Assembly (NCBI GenBank): GCA_937926195.1
Contig: CALEXZ010000028.1
Coordinates: 1 to 34,877 of the forward strand
Direction: 5' to 3'
DNA: 34,877 nt
From: an uncultured Actinomyces sp.
GTDB taxonomy: Bacteria; Actinomycetota; Actinomycetes; Actinomycetales; Actinomycetaceae
This document shows positions 14,022 through 22,442 of this stretch, in pieces. How positions within the stretch are numbered: position 1 is the first letter of the stretch; each line of letters starts with the position of its first letter. Made by a program: the position numbers and the translations under genes. Under the pieces are notes generated by a model, which did no database searches, was not told the origin of the DNA, and saw only the letters and a program-made list of their open reading frames with translations.

Positions 14022-16336
14022 CGTCTGGAGGTGGACACCGAGCGCCGGGCCTCAAAGACACCGTCGATGCGACGCAGGGAGGACAGCGTGTGGTCCAGGT
14101 GGCTGGCGGCGGCGAGCTCGACGACGAAGCGCCCGGTGACCACCCGGTCCCGGCTCGTCGAGATGTTGGCGCTGATGAGGTTGACGTGGTTGTCGGCCAG
14201 CACGCGCGTGATGTCGGCGAGCAGGCCGCCACGGTCAAGGGACTCGACGTCGATCTGCACGAGGTAGGCGGACTGGGCGTGGTCCGCCCACCGGACGCTG
14301 ACGATGCGCTCGGGCTCGCGCTGGAGCTGCTCGACGTTCTGGCAGTCGGCCCGGTGCACGGAGACCCCCGATCCGCGCGTGATGAAGCCGACGATCGGGT
14401 CCCCGGGCATGGGGGTGCAGCAGCGGGCGAGCTTGACGTAGACGTCTCCCTCGTCCATACCCTCGATGACGACGCCGGAGTCGGAGCGCGCGCGCTGGTG
14501 GACGCGGGCAGCCTTCGTCGGCAGGACGCCCTCGGCGAGGGTCTCCTCCGTGCCCGCCTCCCCGCCCAGGGCCGACACGAGCGTGTCGACGACGTGCTGG
14601 GCGGAGACGTGCCCCTCCCCCACGGCGGCGTAGAGGCCGTCGATATCGTTCTTGTCGAGCGTCTTGGCGACGTCGGTGAGGGTCTCGTGGTTCATGAGCC
14701 GCTGGATCGGCAGGTCCTTCTTGCGCAGGGCGCGCGCGATCGAGGCCTTGCCCGCCTCGATGGCCTCCTCACGCCGTTCCTTGGAGAACCAGGAGCGGAT
14801 CTTGTTGCGGGCGCGGTTGGAGCCGACGAAGCTGAGCCAGTCCCGGCTCGGGCCCGCGCCCTGGGCCTTGGAGGTGAAGACCTCGACGCTGTCGCCGTTC
14901 TCCAGGCGCGTGTCCAGGGGCACGAGGCGACCGTTGACCCGAGCCCCCACGGTCCGGTGGCCCACCTCGGTGTGGATGGAGTAGGCGAAGTCCACGGGTG
15001 TGGACCCGCTGGGCAGGGCCAGCACGTCGCCCTTGGGGGTGAAGACGTAGACCTGGGTCCCGGCCATCTCGTAGCGCAGGGAGTCGAGGAACTCCGTGGG
15101 GTCCTGCGTCTCCTTCTGCCAGTCGACGAGCTGACGCAGCCACGCCATCTCGCCGGCGTCCTCCTCGCCCTTGCCGCGCGTGGGCGCCGGGCCGCTGGCG
15201 TTGGGGTCCTCCTTGTACTTCCAGTGCGCCGCGACGCCGTACTCCGCCATGCGGTGCATCTCGTGCGTGCGGATCTGGATCTCGACGGGCTTGCCGTCGG
15301 GCCCCACGACCGTCGTGTGCAGGGACTGGTAGAGGTTGAACTTGGGGACGGCGATGTAGTCCTTGAAACGTCCGGACATCGGGGTCCAGCGCGAGTGCAG
15401 GGCCCCCAGGACCGCGTAGCAGTCCTGGATCGTGTCGACGATGACCCGCACGGCCACGAGGTCGTAGATGTCGTCGAAGTCCTTACCCCGCACGATCATC
15501 TTCTGGTAGATGGAGTAGTAGTGCTTGGGGCGGCCGGTGACGGTTCCCTTGATCTTGTTGAGGCGCAGGTCCTCCTCGATCTGCAGGCGCACCTGGCGCA
15601 GGTACTCCTCACGGGCGGGGGCCCGCTCGGCCACCATGTGCTCGATCTCGTCGTACACGCCCGGGTAGAGCGCCTTGAAGGAGCGGTCCTCCAGCTCCCA
15701 CTTGATGGTGTTCATGCCCAGCCGGTGCGCCAGCGGGGCGTAGATCTCCAGGGTCTCCTTGGCCTTGCGGGCCGCCGTCTCCTTCGAGACGTGCTTCCAG
15801 GTGCGGGCGTTGTGCAGCCGGTCGCCGAGCTTGATGAGCAGCACCCGGATGTCCTTGGACATGGCGACGATCATCTTGCGGACGGTCTCCGCCTGGGCTG
15901 CGTCACCGTACTGGAGCTTGTCGAGCTTGGTGACGCCGTCGACGAGCAGCGCGATCTCGTCACCGAAGTCGGCGCGCAGGCGTTCCAGCGTGTAGTCGGT
16001 GTCCTCCACCGTGTCGTGCAGCAGGGCGGCGGCCAGGGTCTGGGGCGTCATGCCAAGCTCACCCAGGATGGTGGCCACCGCCACCGGATGGGTGATGTAC
16101 GGCTCACCCGACTTGCGCTTCTGGCCCTCGTGGGCCTTCTGGGCGACCTCGTAGGCTCGCACGATGAGGCTCGTGTCCGCCTTGGGGTGGTTGGCGCGCA
16201 GCGCCCGCAGGAGCGGCTCGATGGCGGCGGGGGTCGAGTGTCCGCGTGAGCCGAACCAGGCCAGGCGGCTGCGCACCCGGGAGCCGGGGACGATGGTGTC
16301 GTCGGCTGAGTCGGTGCTGCTGCGGGTGTCCGTCAT
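14012..16336 (-). CDS. rel: Bifunctional (p)ppGpp synthetase/hydrolase Rel
   Basis: This 774-residue stringent-response enzyme makes and degrades (p)ppGpp on and off the ribosome. The HD hydrolase domain is intact (LLHDTVEDT near 107). In the synthetase domain the RGKD motif near 282 is the RxKD type found in bifunctional Rel rather than the ExDD type of synthetase-only RelA. A TGS domain (VYVFTPKGDVLALPSGSTP) starts near 430, the Cys-rich RIS/zinc-finger region (ARCCTPMPGD) lies near 637, and an ACT domain occupies about 700-770. ATG 16334-16336 is preferred; GTG 16364-16366, 6 bases after the apt stop, would add ten residues and fits the operon spacing equally well. It is the last gene of yajC-secD-secF-apt-rel. 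Confidence 0.95.
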   Translation of the reverse strand: MTDTRSSTDSADDTIVPGSRVRSRLAWFGSRGHSTPAAIEPLLRALRANHPKADTSLIVRAYEVAQKAHEGQKRKSGEPYITHPVAVATILGELGMTPQTLAAALLHDTVEDTDYTLERLRADFGDEIALLVDGVTKLDKLQYGDAAQAETVRKMIVAMSKDIRVLLIKLGDRLHNARTWKHVSKETAARKAKETLEIYAPLAHRLGMNTIKWELEDRSFKALYPGVYDEIEHMVAERAPAREEYLRQVRLQIEEDLRLNKIKGTVTGRPKHYYSIYQKMIVRGKDFDDIYDLVAVRVIVDTIQDCYAVLGALHSRWTPMSGRFKDYIAVPKFNLYQSLHTTVVGPDGKPVEIQIRTHEMHRMAEYGVAAHWKYKEDPNASGPAPTRGKGEEDAGEMAWLRQLVDWQKETQDPTEFLDSLRYEMAGTQVYVFTPKGDVLALPSGSTPVDFAYSIHTEVGHRTVGARVNGRLVPLDTRLENGDSVEVFTSKAQGAGPSRDWLSFVGSNRARNKIRSWFSKERREEAIEAGKASIARALRKKDLPIQRLMNHETLTDVAKTLDKNDIDGLYAAVGEGHVSAQHVVDTLVSALGGEAGTEETLAEGVLPTKAARVHQRARSDSGVVIEGMDEGDVYVKLARCCTPMPGDPIVGFITRGSGVSVHRADCQNVEQLQREPERIVSVRWADHAQSAYLVQIDVESLDRGGLLADITRVLADNHVNLISANISTSRDRVVTGRFVVELAAASHLDHTLSSLRRIDGVFEARRSVSTSRRQG

Positions 16337-16372
16337 GAGCGGATCATAGGACCACCCGCGCCTCACGCGCCC

Positions 16373-16927
16373 TCAGGACGAGGGGAACACGACGACGGAG
16401 TCCACCTGCCTGCCGGGAAGCTGCCTGCGGCCGCCCAGGCCGCTGAGCTCGAGCAGCATGCAGATGGCGACGACCTTCGCGCCTGCACGCTCCAGCAGGT
16501 CGATGGAGGCTGCGGCCGTGCCGCCGGTGGCGAGCACATCGTCGATGACGAGGACGCGCTGGCCCTTCTCGATGGTCTCGGGCCGCAGCTCCATGCGGGC
16601 GGAGCCGTACTCGAGGTCGTAGTCGACACCGAGCACGGGGCCGGGGAGCTTACCGCCCTTGCGGACGGTGAGCATGCCGATGCCCAGCGTGTAGGCGAGA
16701 GGGGCGGCGAGGATGAAGCCGCGCGACTCCAGGCCGGCGACGGCGTCGACGTGGCCCCGGTAGTGCTCGGCGACGCCGGAGATGAACTCGGCGAAGGCCT
16801 TGCCGTTGGCGAGCAGGGGGGTGATGTCACGGAACAGGACACCCGGCTCGGGGAAGTCGGGCACCTCCCGCAGGTTGTCCAGGACCAGCTCGGTCAGCTC
16901 GGTGGGCAGCGCGGCAGGGAAGGTCAT
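16373..16927 (-). CDS. apt: Adenine phosphoribosyltransferase
   Basis: This 184-residue type I phosphoribosyltransferase converts adenine and PRPP to AMP in purine salvage. The 13-residue PRPP-binding motif is plain at about 125-138 (VLVIDDVLATGGTA). The N-terminal FPEPGVLFRDITPLL and the GLESRGFILAAPLA segment are standard for Apt. Its ATG overlaps the secF stop by four bases (16924-16927), and rel follows closely, an order (secD-secF-apt-rel) conserved across actinobacteria. The last eight residues are slightly truncated compared with some homologues but contain no catalytic part. Confidence 0.95.
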   Translation of the reverse strand: MTFPAALPTELTELVLDNLREVPDFPEPGVLFRDITPLLANGKAFAEFISGVAEHYRGHVDAVAGLESRGFILAAPLAYTLGIGMLTVRKGGKLPGPVLGVDYDLEYGSARMELRPETIEKGQRVLVIDDVLATGGTAAASIDLLERAGAKVVAICMLLELSGLGGRRQLPGRQVDSVVVFPSS

Positions 16928-18027
16928 GACTTCTTCCTCCTCCTCTTGGGCTGGGCGGCGACGCCCAGGTGGTGGCCCGGTACCAGCGGGGCGGCTGACG
17001 GGGCGTGGGCCAGGGCAGCGGCGGCCTCCGGGTCGTCCGCGACCTCCTCCAGGCGCTTGGCGCGCGCCTTGGCCACCTTCGCGTCGTGCTCGACGATGTC
17101 GTGCTCCCGGCGCCGCAGGTCGATGAGCAGCGGGGTCGCCAGGAACACGGAGGACAGGGTTCCGGCGATCATGCCGATGAACAGGGTCAGGGCGATGTCA
17201 CGCAGGGTGCCCGCACCCAGGATGAAGGCGCCGACCACGAGCAGGGAGGCCACGGGCAGAACGCCCACGACGGAGGTGTTGACCGACCTGATGAAGGTCT
17301 GGTTGACGGCGAGGTTGGCGAGCTCGGCGTAGGTCGAGCGCGTCTGGGCCTGCCAGGAGGTCGTGTTCTCGCGGATCTTGTCGAAGACGACGACCGTGTC
17401 GTACAGGGAGTAGCCCAGGATCGTGAGCACACCGATGATGGTGGCCGGGGTGACCTCGAAGCCGGTGGCGGCGTAGACGCCGACGGTGATGATGATGTCG
17501 TGGCACAGGGCCAGCAGCGCGGCCGCAGCCATCTTCCAGGTGCGGAAGTAGGCCCAGATGAGGGCACCGACCATGAGGAAGAAGATGATGAGTCCGCGCA
17601 CCGCCTTGGAGGTCACGTCCGAGGACCAGGTCGGGCCGATGGTCGTGGCGGAGACGCTGGCGGCGTCGACGTCGTAGGCCTCGGCCAGCGCCGTGCTCAG
17701 GTCCTCGCTCTGCTGCGGGCTCAGCTCGCTGGTCTGCACCCGGACCGAGGACGAGCCCATGGTGGTCACGGAGGTGGAGGCGGGCAGCCCCTGCGCGGCG
17801 ACGACCGCGCTGGCCGGCGCCTCGCTGGGAGAGCTGATGCCCGTGATGGTGACCTCGGTGCCGCCCTTGAAGTCGATGCCGGGGTTGAGCCCGACGACGC
17901 CCAGCAGGACGGCGGCGCCGACGATGACGCACAGGGCGGCGGAGTACCAGATCCTGCGCTTGGCGACGAAGGGGATCGAGGTCCTGCCGGAGTAGAGCTC
18001 GTTGCCGAGCTGGGCCAGGCTCTTCAC
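16924..18027 (-). CDS. secF: Protein translocase subunit SecF
   Basis: This 367-residue integral membrane protein forms the SecDF complex that uses proton motive force to pull secreted proteins across the membrane. Six transmembrane segments are visible. The conserved GIDFKGG motif of the first periplasmic-side domain is at 50-56, and later helices contain the family motifs GYSLYDTVVVFDKIREN and TSVVGVLPVASLL. The C-terminus is basic (KRRRKKS). Its start overlaps the secD stop by four bases and its stop overlaps the apt start, so all three are translationally coupled. Confidence 0.95.
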   Translation of the reverse strand: MKSLAQLGNELYSGRTSIPFVAKRRIWYSAALCVIVGAAVLLGVVGLNPGIDFKGGTEVTITGISSPSEAPASAVVAAQGLPASTSVTTMGSSSVRVQTSELSPQQSEDLSTALAEAYDVDAASVSATTIGPTWSSDVTSKAVRGLIIFFLMVGALIWAYFRTWKMAAAALLALCHDIIITVGVYAATGFEVTPATIIGVLTILGYSLYDTVVVFDKIRENTTSWQAQTRSTYAELANLAVNQTFIRSVNTSVVGVLPVASLLVVGAFILGAGTLRDIALTLFIGMIAGTLSSVFLATPLLIDLRRREHDIVEHDAKVAKARAKRLEEVADDPEAAAALAHAPSAAPLVPGHHLGVAAQPKRRRKKS

Positions 18028-20081
18028 TTGTCCTCGCCCTCCTTTCGGCTCGTGGTGGAGGCTCCGACGGCGTCGGCTCCCCCGTCGTCCGTGGCGCCCT
18101 CGTCCGTGGCACGCTCGGCCCGGGCGCGCTCAGCCTTGCGGCGGGCCAGGGAGGTGGCGACGCCGTCGGCCAGGGCCTGACGTCCGCGCCCGTACACGGA
18201 CTGGGAGCGGGCCCCCAGGTGCTCGGGGTCGAGCCCGGACAGGCGGTGTCCCTCGCCGAAGAACCTGAACCGCAGGATCCAGACCATCATCGGGTGGGTG
18301 AACAGGATGATGACCCCGAGGTCGACGATCGTGGTCACACCCAGGGTGAAGGCGAATCCCTGCACCCCGCCGACGGCGAGGAAGTACAGCACGACGGCGG
18401 CCACGAGGTTAACGGCGTCGGAGACGACGATGGTGCGGCGCGCGTGCAGCCAGCCCTCGTGGACGGCGGTCACCAGCGTGCGGCCGGTACGGACCTCGTC
18501 GCGCACGCGCTCGAAGTAGATGATGAACGAGTCCATCGTGATGCCGATGGCGATGATGAGGCCGGCGACGCCCGCCAGCGACAGGCGGTAGCCCATCGAC
18601 CACGACAGCAGCGTGATGACGAGGTACGTGACGGCGGCCGCCACCACCAGGGAGGCGACAGCGATGACCGACAGCCCTCGGTACTGCCACGCCAGGTAGA
18701 CGATGATGAGCAGGAAGCCGATGAGGCCGGCGATGAGGCCGTTGCGCAGCTGCTCGGTGCCCAGCGTGGCGGAGACGGCCTGCTCGGACTGGACGGTGAA
18801 GGTCAGCGGCAGCGAGCCGAAGGAGAGCTGGTTGGCCAGGGTGGAGGCGCTGGCCTGGGTGAAGCCGCCGGAGATCTGCACCCGGCCGTCGGTGATGGCG
18901 CTCGTCACCGAGCTGTTGAAGCCCGAGGCCATGAGGGTGAGCCCGTCGAGGACGATGGCGAACTGGGCCTTGGCGGAGTCGTTGCTCGGCGGGGTCGTCG
19001 TCGCCCCCGAGGCCGCGGCCGTGCTGGCGGCCGAGGCCGCGGCGTCACGGTAGGCGATGAGGCGGGTGGAGACGTCGGCGAAGGCCTGGGTGCCCTCGCT
19101 GTCGAACTCCAGGTTGACGACCCAGTTGTTGGTCGTCACGCCCTGGCTGGTGACCTCCAGCGAGGAGTCGGCCTTGGAGATGTGGGTGCCGGCGATGTCG
19201 GCGGGGCCGAGGATGTAGGTGCCGCCCTGGCCGTCGCGGGCACAGGAGATGACGGCGACGGCCGGGTCCTGGACCGTTCCGGTGAGGTTCGCCGGGTCCG
19301 TGCAGTCCATCATGTAGGCGTCGTAGATGAGTTGCTCGCTGATCCAGGAGTCGGAGGAGTTGTCCTCAGAGGTCGAGGCCAGCGGCTCGGAGGAGATCGT
19401 GCCGTCACCGTCGACGTCGGCCTGACGCAGGGCGACTTCCTCCGGCGTCGTCGTGGCGGGGGCGGTGGGGCTCGCGGCGGCGCCGCCGGAGGCGAGCCTG
19501 TCGCGCCCGCGGGTGAGCTCGGCCGGGTCCTGGGTGGGCTCGGGCAGGGGCTCGCCCGCGGCCGCCGCGCTGGCGGAGGCGGAGGCACGCGCCTCGGCCT
19601 GAGCCTGCGCCGAGGCAGTGGCCTCCGCCGCGGCCGTCTCGGCCTGCGCGACGTACTGGTTCTGGGCCTCGGCCAGGGAGGTGGCCGACTGCTGGATGAC
19701 ACGGATGACCGGCCGGAAGTACAGCACCGCGGAGTTGCGCACCAGGTCGAGGGTCTCCTGGGAGGGCGTGCCGGGCAGGGACACGACGATGTTCTGTCCG
19801 CCCTGGCGGGAGATCTGGGCCTCGGCGACACCGGTGGCGTCCACGCGCTGGCGGATGATCGCGATGGCCTGCTCGATGTCCTCGTCGGAGATCTCGGAGC
19901 CGTCGGTCGTGGTCGGCGTGAGAATGATCTGTGTGCCGCCCTCAAGGTCGAGGGCGAGCCCCGGCGTCACCGTCGTGCGACCCGTGGCCACGCCGGTGGC
20001 GAGCACCCCGAAGCCGAGCGCGATGAGGACGAGCAGCACCAGGAGCCGTCGCCCCGGGTGCCTGATCTGCTTGGTGGACAC
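18024..20081 (-). CDS. secD: Protein translocase subunit SecD with a long low-complexity insert
   Basis: At 685 residues this is longer than typical actinobacterial SecD (about 570-600). Helix 1 is near 11-33, the ALDLEGGTQIIL motif near 43-54, and the C-terminal six-helix part includes GITMDSFIIYFERVRDE with the Asp needed for proton coupling. Between about residues 131 and 260 of the extracytoplasmic P1 domain lies an insert rich in Ala, Ser, Gln, Glu and Thr that also holds DVDGDGTISSE (222-232), an EF-hand-like loop, and two Cys residues further on. Start GTG 20079-20081 has GAGGA about 8-12 bases upstream. A C-terminal Arg/Ala/Asp tail follows helix 6. Confidence 0.94.
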   Translation of the reverse strand: MSTKQIRHPGRRLLVLLVLIALGFGVLATGVATGRTTVTPGLALDLEGGTQIILTPTTTDGSEISDEDIEQAIAIIRQRVDATGVAEAQISRQGGQNIVVSLPGTPSQETLDLVRNSAVLYFRPVIRVIQQSATSLAEAQNQYVAQAETAAAEATASAQAQAEARASASASAAAAGEPLPEPTQDPAELTRGRDRLASGGAAASPTAPATTTPEEVALRQADVDGDGTISSEPLASTSEDNSSDSWISEQLIYDAYMMDCTDPANLTGTVQDPAVAVISCARDGQGGTYILGPADIAGTHISKADSSLEVTSQGVTTNNWVVNLEFDSEGTQAFADVSTRLIAYRDAAASAASTAAASGATTTPPSNDSAKAQFAIVLDGLTLMASGFNSSVTSAITDGRVQISGGFTQASASTLANQLSFGSLPLTFTVQSEQAVSATLGTEQLRNGLIAGLIGFLLIIVYLAWQYRGLSVIAVASLVVAAAVTYLVITLLSWSMGYRLSLAGVAGLIIAIGITMDSFIIYFERVRDEVRTGRTLVTAVHEGWLHARRTIVVSDAVNLVAAVVLYFLAVGGVQGFAFTLGVTTIVDLGVIILFTHPMMVWILRFRFFGEGHRLSGLDPEHLGARSQSVYGRGRQALADGVATSLARRKAERARAERATDEGATDDGGADAVGASTTSRKEGEDK

Positions 20082-20124
20082 GCGAAAGTTCCTCGTATGG
20101 GTTGTCGTGGCGGGCCGCGGCGCG

Positions 20125-20140
20125 GCGAGGCAGTCCTCGC
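20125..20140 (-). other. Small hairpin between yajC and secD
   Basis: GCGAGG (20125-20130) and CCTCGC (20135-20140) form a perfect 6-bp stem with a CAGT loop in the 100-base gap between yajC and secD. It might tune read-through from yajC into secDF. Nothing else is evident in 20082-20181. Confidence 0.2.
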
Positions 20141-20181
20141 GCGGCTACGCGACCCGGCTCAGGGATGGGTGTGGTGGGGTC

Positions 20182-20523
20182 TCAGGCCTGCTCGTCGGCG
20201 AGGGTCGTCTCATCGACGACGTCGTCCGCGCGGGTCGGCTCGTCGGTCTCCTCGGAGGCGAAGGGCGGCTCCTCGGCACCGACGATGGCGCTCTTGGCCC
20301 ACAGGGACTCGTCGCCGAGCGGGGTGGCCAGGGTGACGACCTCGCCGTCGACCTCGACGACCGTGCCGTAGAAGCCGGCGCGGGTCCTCACCCAGGTGCC
20401 GGGAACGGACAGGGCCTCGTTGGTGCGGGCCTCCTGCTGGGCCTGGAGCTTCTTCTGCTGCTTGTTGGCGAACTGCGACATGAGCAGGAAGGCCGCCAGC
20501 ATGGCGAGGATCATCCAGAGCAT
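20182..20523 (-). CDS. yajC: Preprotein translocase subunit YajC
   Basis: This 113-residue protein has a single N-terminal membrane helix (residues 2-16, LWMILAMLAAFLLM) followed by the basic, Gln-rich stretch FANKQQKKLQAQQEART and a small domain with VPGTWVRTRAGFYGTVVEVDGEVVTLATP, the diagnostic YajC pattern. It binds SecDF in the Sec translocase. The C-terminal 30 residues are acidic. ATG 20521-20523 has GGAGA about 8 bases upstream. It is the first gene of the yajC-secD-secF-apt-rel unit and lies 178 bases downstream of ruvB. Confidence 0.93.
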   Translation of the reverse strand: MLWMILAMLAAFLLMSQFANKQQKKLQAQQEARTNEALSVPGTWVRTRAGFYGTVVEVDGEVVTLATPLGDESLWAKSAIVGAEEPPFASEETDEPTRADDVVDETTLADEQA

Positions 20524-20579
20524 GGAGGGTTCTCCGTTCGGTTGCTTCAGCCGCGCCAGGACGTGGCACAGCCCCAGCG

Positions 20580-20585
20580 AGTCTA
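20580..20585 (-). promoter_or_regulatory. Candidate -10 box for yajC
   Basis: On the minus strand TAGACT lies about 57 bases upstream of the yajC ATG and fits the actinobacterial TAnnnT pattern. No recognisable -35 is present at 17-18 bases. The perfect dyad at 20619-20636 lies just upstream. Confidence 0.3.
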
Positions 20586-20618
20586 GGCCACGGGCCTGCT
20601 CCCACGAGCACCGTGCTG

Positions 20619-20636
20619 GTCACACTGCGGTGTGAC
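20619..20636. promoter_or_regulatory. Perfect 18-base dyad GTCACAC-N4-GTGTGAC between ruvB and yajC
   Basis: Arms 20619-20625 and 20630-20636 are exact complements with a 4-base centre. Its place 35 bases upstream of a candidate -10 for yajC suits an operator; it could instead be a weak terminator for ruvB. Confidence 0.35.
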
Positions 20637-20701
20637 ACTGGCCCCGATCGCCGTCGGGGGCCCGGGGCGACGGAGCCCGCAGCCTGGCCCGGGTGGCGCG
20701 C

Positions 20702-21727
20702 TCAGCCGAAGAGGGTGCCGTCCGCGGGTACGGCGAGGCCCAGGTGCTCGTAGGCGGCCCGGGTGGCCGCCCGCCCCTGGCGGGTGCGGACGACGAGCCC
20801 CTCGCGCACGAGGTAGGGCTCGGCGACGGTCTCGACGGTCTCGGGCTCTTCCCCCACGCTCACCGCGAGGGTCGCCAGGCCCACCGGACCGCCGCCGAAG
20901 CGCGTGCACAGGGCACGCAGGACGGAGCGGTCCAGGCGGTCCAGTCCCAGGGCGTCGACCTCGAAGACCTCCAGCGCCGCACGGGCGGCCGCCAGGTCGA
21001 GGCGCCCCGGCGTGCCGTGCACCTGCGCCCAGTCCTGCACACGGCGCAGCAGCCGGTTGGCGATGCGCGGGGTGCCGCGCGAGCGTCGGGCGAGCTCGGC
21101 CCCGGCGTCGGCGTCCAGGCACACCCCCAGCAGCCCCGCCGAGCGCGACACGATGCGGCCGAGCTCGGTGGGCCCGTAGTAGTCCAGGTGGCCGGTGAAG
21201 CCGAAGCGGTCGCGCAGCGGCGCCGGGAGCAGGCCCGCGCGGGTGGTGGCGCCCACGACCGTGAAGGGCGGCAGGGTCAGCGGGATGGAGGTCGCCCCCG
21301 GCCCCTTGCCGACGACGACGTCGACCCGGTAGTCCTCCATCGCCAGGTAGAGCATCTCCTCGGCCGTGCGGGCCAGGCGGTGGATCTCGTCGATGAAGAG
21401 CACGTCCCCCTCCTCCAGGGAGGACAGGATGGCGGCGAGGTCGCCCGCGTGCTGGATCGCGGGGCCGCTCGTCAGCCGCAGGGAGCCCTCGACCTCGGCG
21501 GCGATGATCATCGCGAGGGTGGTCTTGCCCAGGCCGGGCGGGCCGGAGAGCAGGACGTGGTCCGGGGTGGTGCCGCGGGCCAGGGCGGCGCGCAGGACCA
21601 CGGAGAGCTGGCCGCGCACGACCTCCTGGCCGACGAAGTCCTCCAGCCGCTTGGGACGCAGCGCCGCCTCGGCGGCCCGCTCGGTCTCGTCCGCGCCGCC
21701 GGCCATGAGACGAGCCGGATCAGCCAC
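20702..21727 (-). CDS. ruvB: Holliday junction branch-migration ATPase RuvB
   Basis: This 341-residue AAA+ motor works with RuvA to move Holliday junctions. Walker A GPPGLGKTT is at 62-70, Walker B FIDEIHRL at 111-118, and the sensor/Arg-finger region TTRAGLLPAPLRDRFG is intact. The winged-helix C-terminus (FGGGPVGLATLAVSVGEEPETVE) is present. GTG 21725-21727 is chosen because GGAGGAGG sits 5-6 bases upstream; this start overlaps the ruvA stop by 8 bases. An internal ATG at 21704-21706 would lack such an SD. The gene order ruvC-ruvA-ruvB is standard. Confidence 0.96.
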   Translation of the reverse strand: MADPARLMAGGADETERAAEAALRPKRLEDFVGQEVVRGQLSVVLRAALARGTTPDHVLLSGPPGLGKTTLAMIIAAEVEGSLRLTSGPAIQHAGDLAAILSSLEEGDVLFIDEIHRLARTAEEMLYLAMEDYRVDVVVGKGPGATSIPLTLPPFTVVGATTRAGLLPAPLRDRFGFTGHLDYYGPTELGRIVSRSAGLLGVCLDADAGAELARRSRGTPRIANRLLRRVQDWAQVHGTPGRLDLAAARAALEVFEVDALGLDRLDRSVLRALCTRFGGGPVGLATLAVSVGEEPETVETVAEPYLVREGLVVRTRQGRAATRAAYEHLGLAVPADGTLFG

Positions 21728-22367
21728 GGCGCCCTCCTCCCAGCCACCTCAGGGCGGCGCGCAGCAGCTCGGGTACCGGCGGGGGCGGTGCGTCCTCGCC
21801 GTGCTCGGCCGCGTGCGCGGCCGCCACGGTGGCGACCGCCTGCTCTGCAGCCGTCTCGTTCCAGCCGAGCTGGACGAGGGCGGCGACGACGTCGGGGGCG
21901 TTGGCGGCGCTCGCCGTCGGTGCCTGCGAAGCGGGCGCGCCGGAGGCCACCGGCTCCTCGCCCCGCACGGGCCCGAGCTTGTCGCCGATGTCGATGATGA
22001 CGCGCTGCGCGCCCTTGGGCCCCAGGCCCGGCACGCGCCGCAGCGCCGCGACGTCCTCCCCCGCCACCGCACGGCGCAGCGCGTCAGGGGTGTGCACGGC
22101 CAGCACCGCCAGGGCGAGGCGGGCACCGACGCCCTTGGCCCCCATGAGGACGCGGAAGCAGTGGCGCTCGTCGGCGTCGGCGAAGCCGAACAGGCTCAGG
22201 GAGTCCTCGCGCACAACGAGCTCGGTGTGCACGAAGCCCTCCTCACCCACCCGCAGGTCGGCCAGGGTGGCGGGAGTGGCCTGGAAGGTCATGCCGACAC
22301 CGCCGACCTCGATGGTCGCGGCGGTCAGCGAGGTCTCCAGCACGGTGCCGCGCAGGGAGGCGATCAT
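21720..22367 (-). CDS. ruvA: Holliday junction DNA helicase subunit RuvA
   Basis: This 215-residue protein binds four-way junctions as a tetramer. The N-terminal OB fold runs to about residue 64. Two helix-hairpin-helix motifs follow at about 75-90 (MGAKGVGARLALAVLA) and 110-131 (RRVPGLGPKGAQRVIIDIGDK). An Ala-rich linker leads to the C-terminal RuvB-binding domain (VVAALVQLGWNETAAEQAV). ATG 22365-22367 has AAGGAG about 8 bases upstream. The 75-base gap to ruvC contains a candidate SOS box. Confidence 0.95.
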   Translation of the reverse strand: MIASLRGTVLETSLTAATIEVGGVGMTFQATPATLADLRVGEEGFVHTELVVREDSLSLFGFADADERHCFRVLMGAKGVGARLALAVLAVHTPDALRRAVAGEDVAALRRVPGLGPKGAQRVIIDIGDKLGPVRGEEPVASGAPASQAPTASAANAPDVVAALVQLGWNETAAEQAVATVAAAHAAEHGEDAPPPPVPELLRAALRWLGGGRRG

Positions 22368-22405
22368 CCGGGGCGCTCCTTCAGTCAGTGGGGACGGCAG
22401 CGCCG

Positions 22406-22421
22406 TCGAACGTCTGTACAG
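22406..22421. promoter_or_regulatory. Candidate LexA/SOS box upstream of ruvA
   Basis: TCGAAC (22406-22411), four bases, then GTAC (22416-22419) matches the Gram-positive LexA core GAAC-N4-GTTC at 7 of 8 positions; the wider mycobacterial TCGAAC-N4-GTTCGA form is met only in the left half. It lies about 40 bases upstream of the ruvA ATG. A second GAACGT follows at 22421-22426. RuvAB induction by SOS is well known in other bacteria. Confidence 0.35.
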
Positions 22422-22442
22422 AACGTACCACGTGCGGGGACC

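Noticed and set aside
13232..16249. 1005-residue plus-strand ORF over rel
   Set aside because: Antisense to an intact Rel with all domains; the translated product has no recognisable motif.
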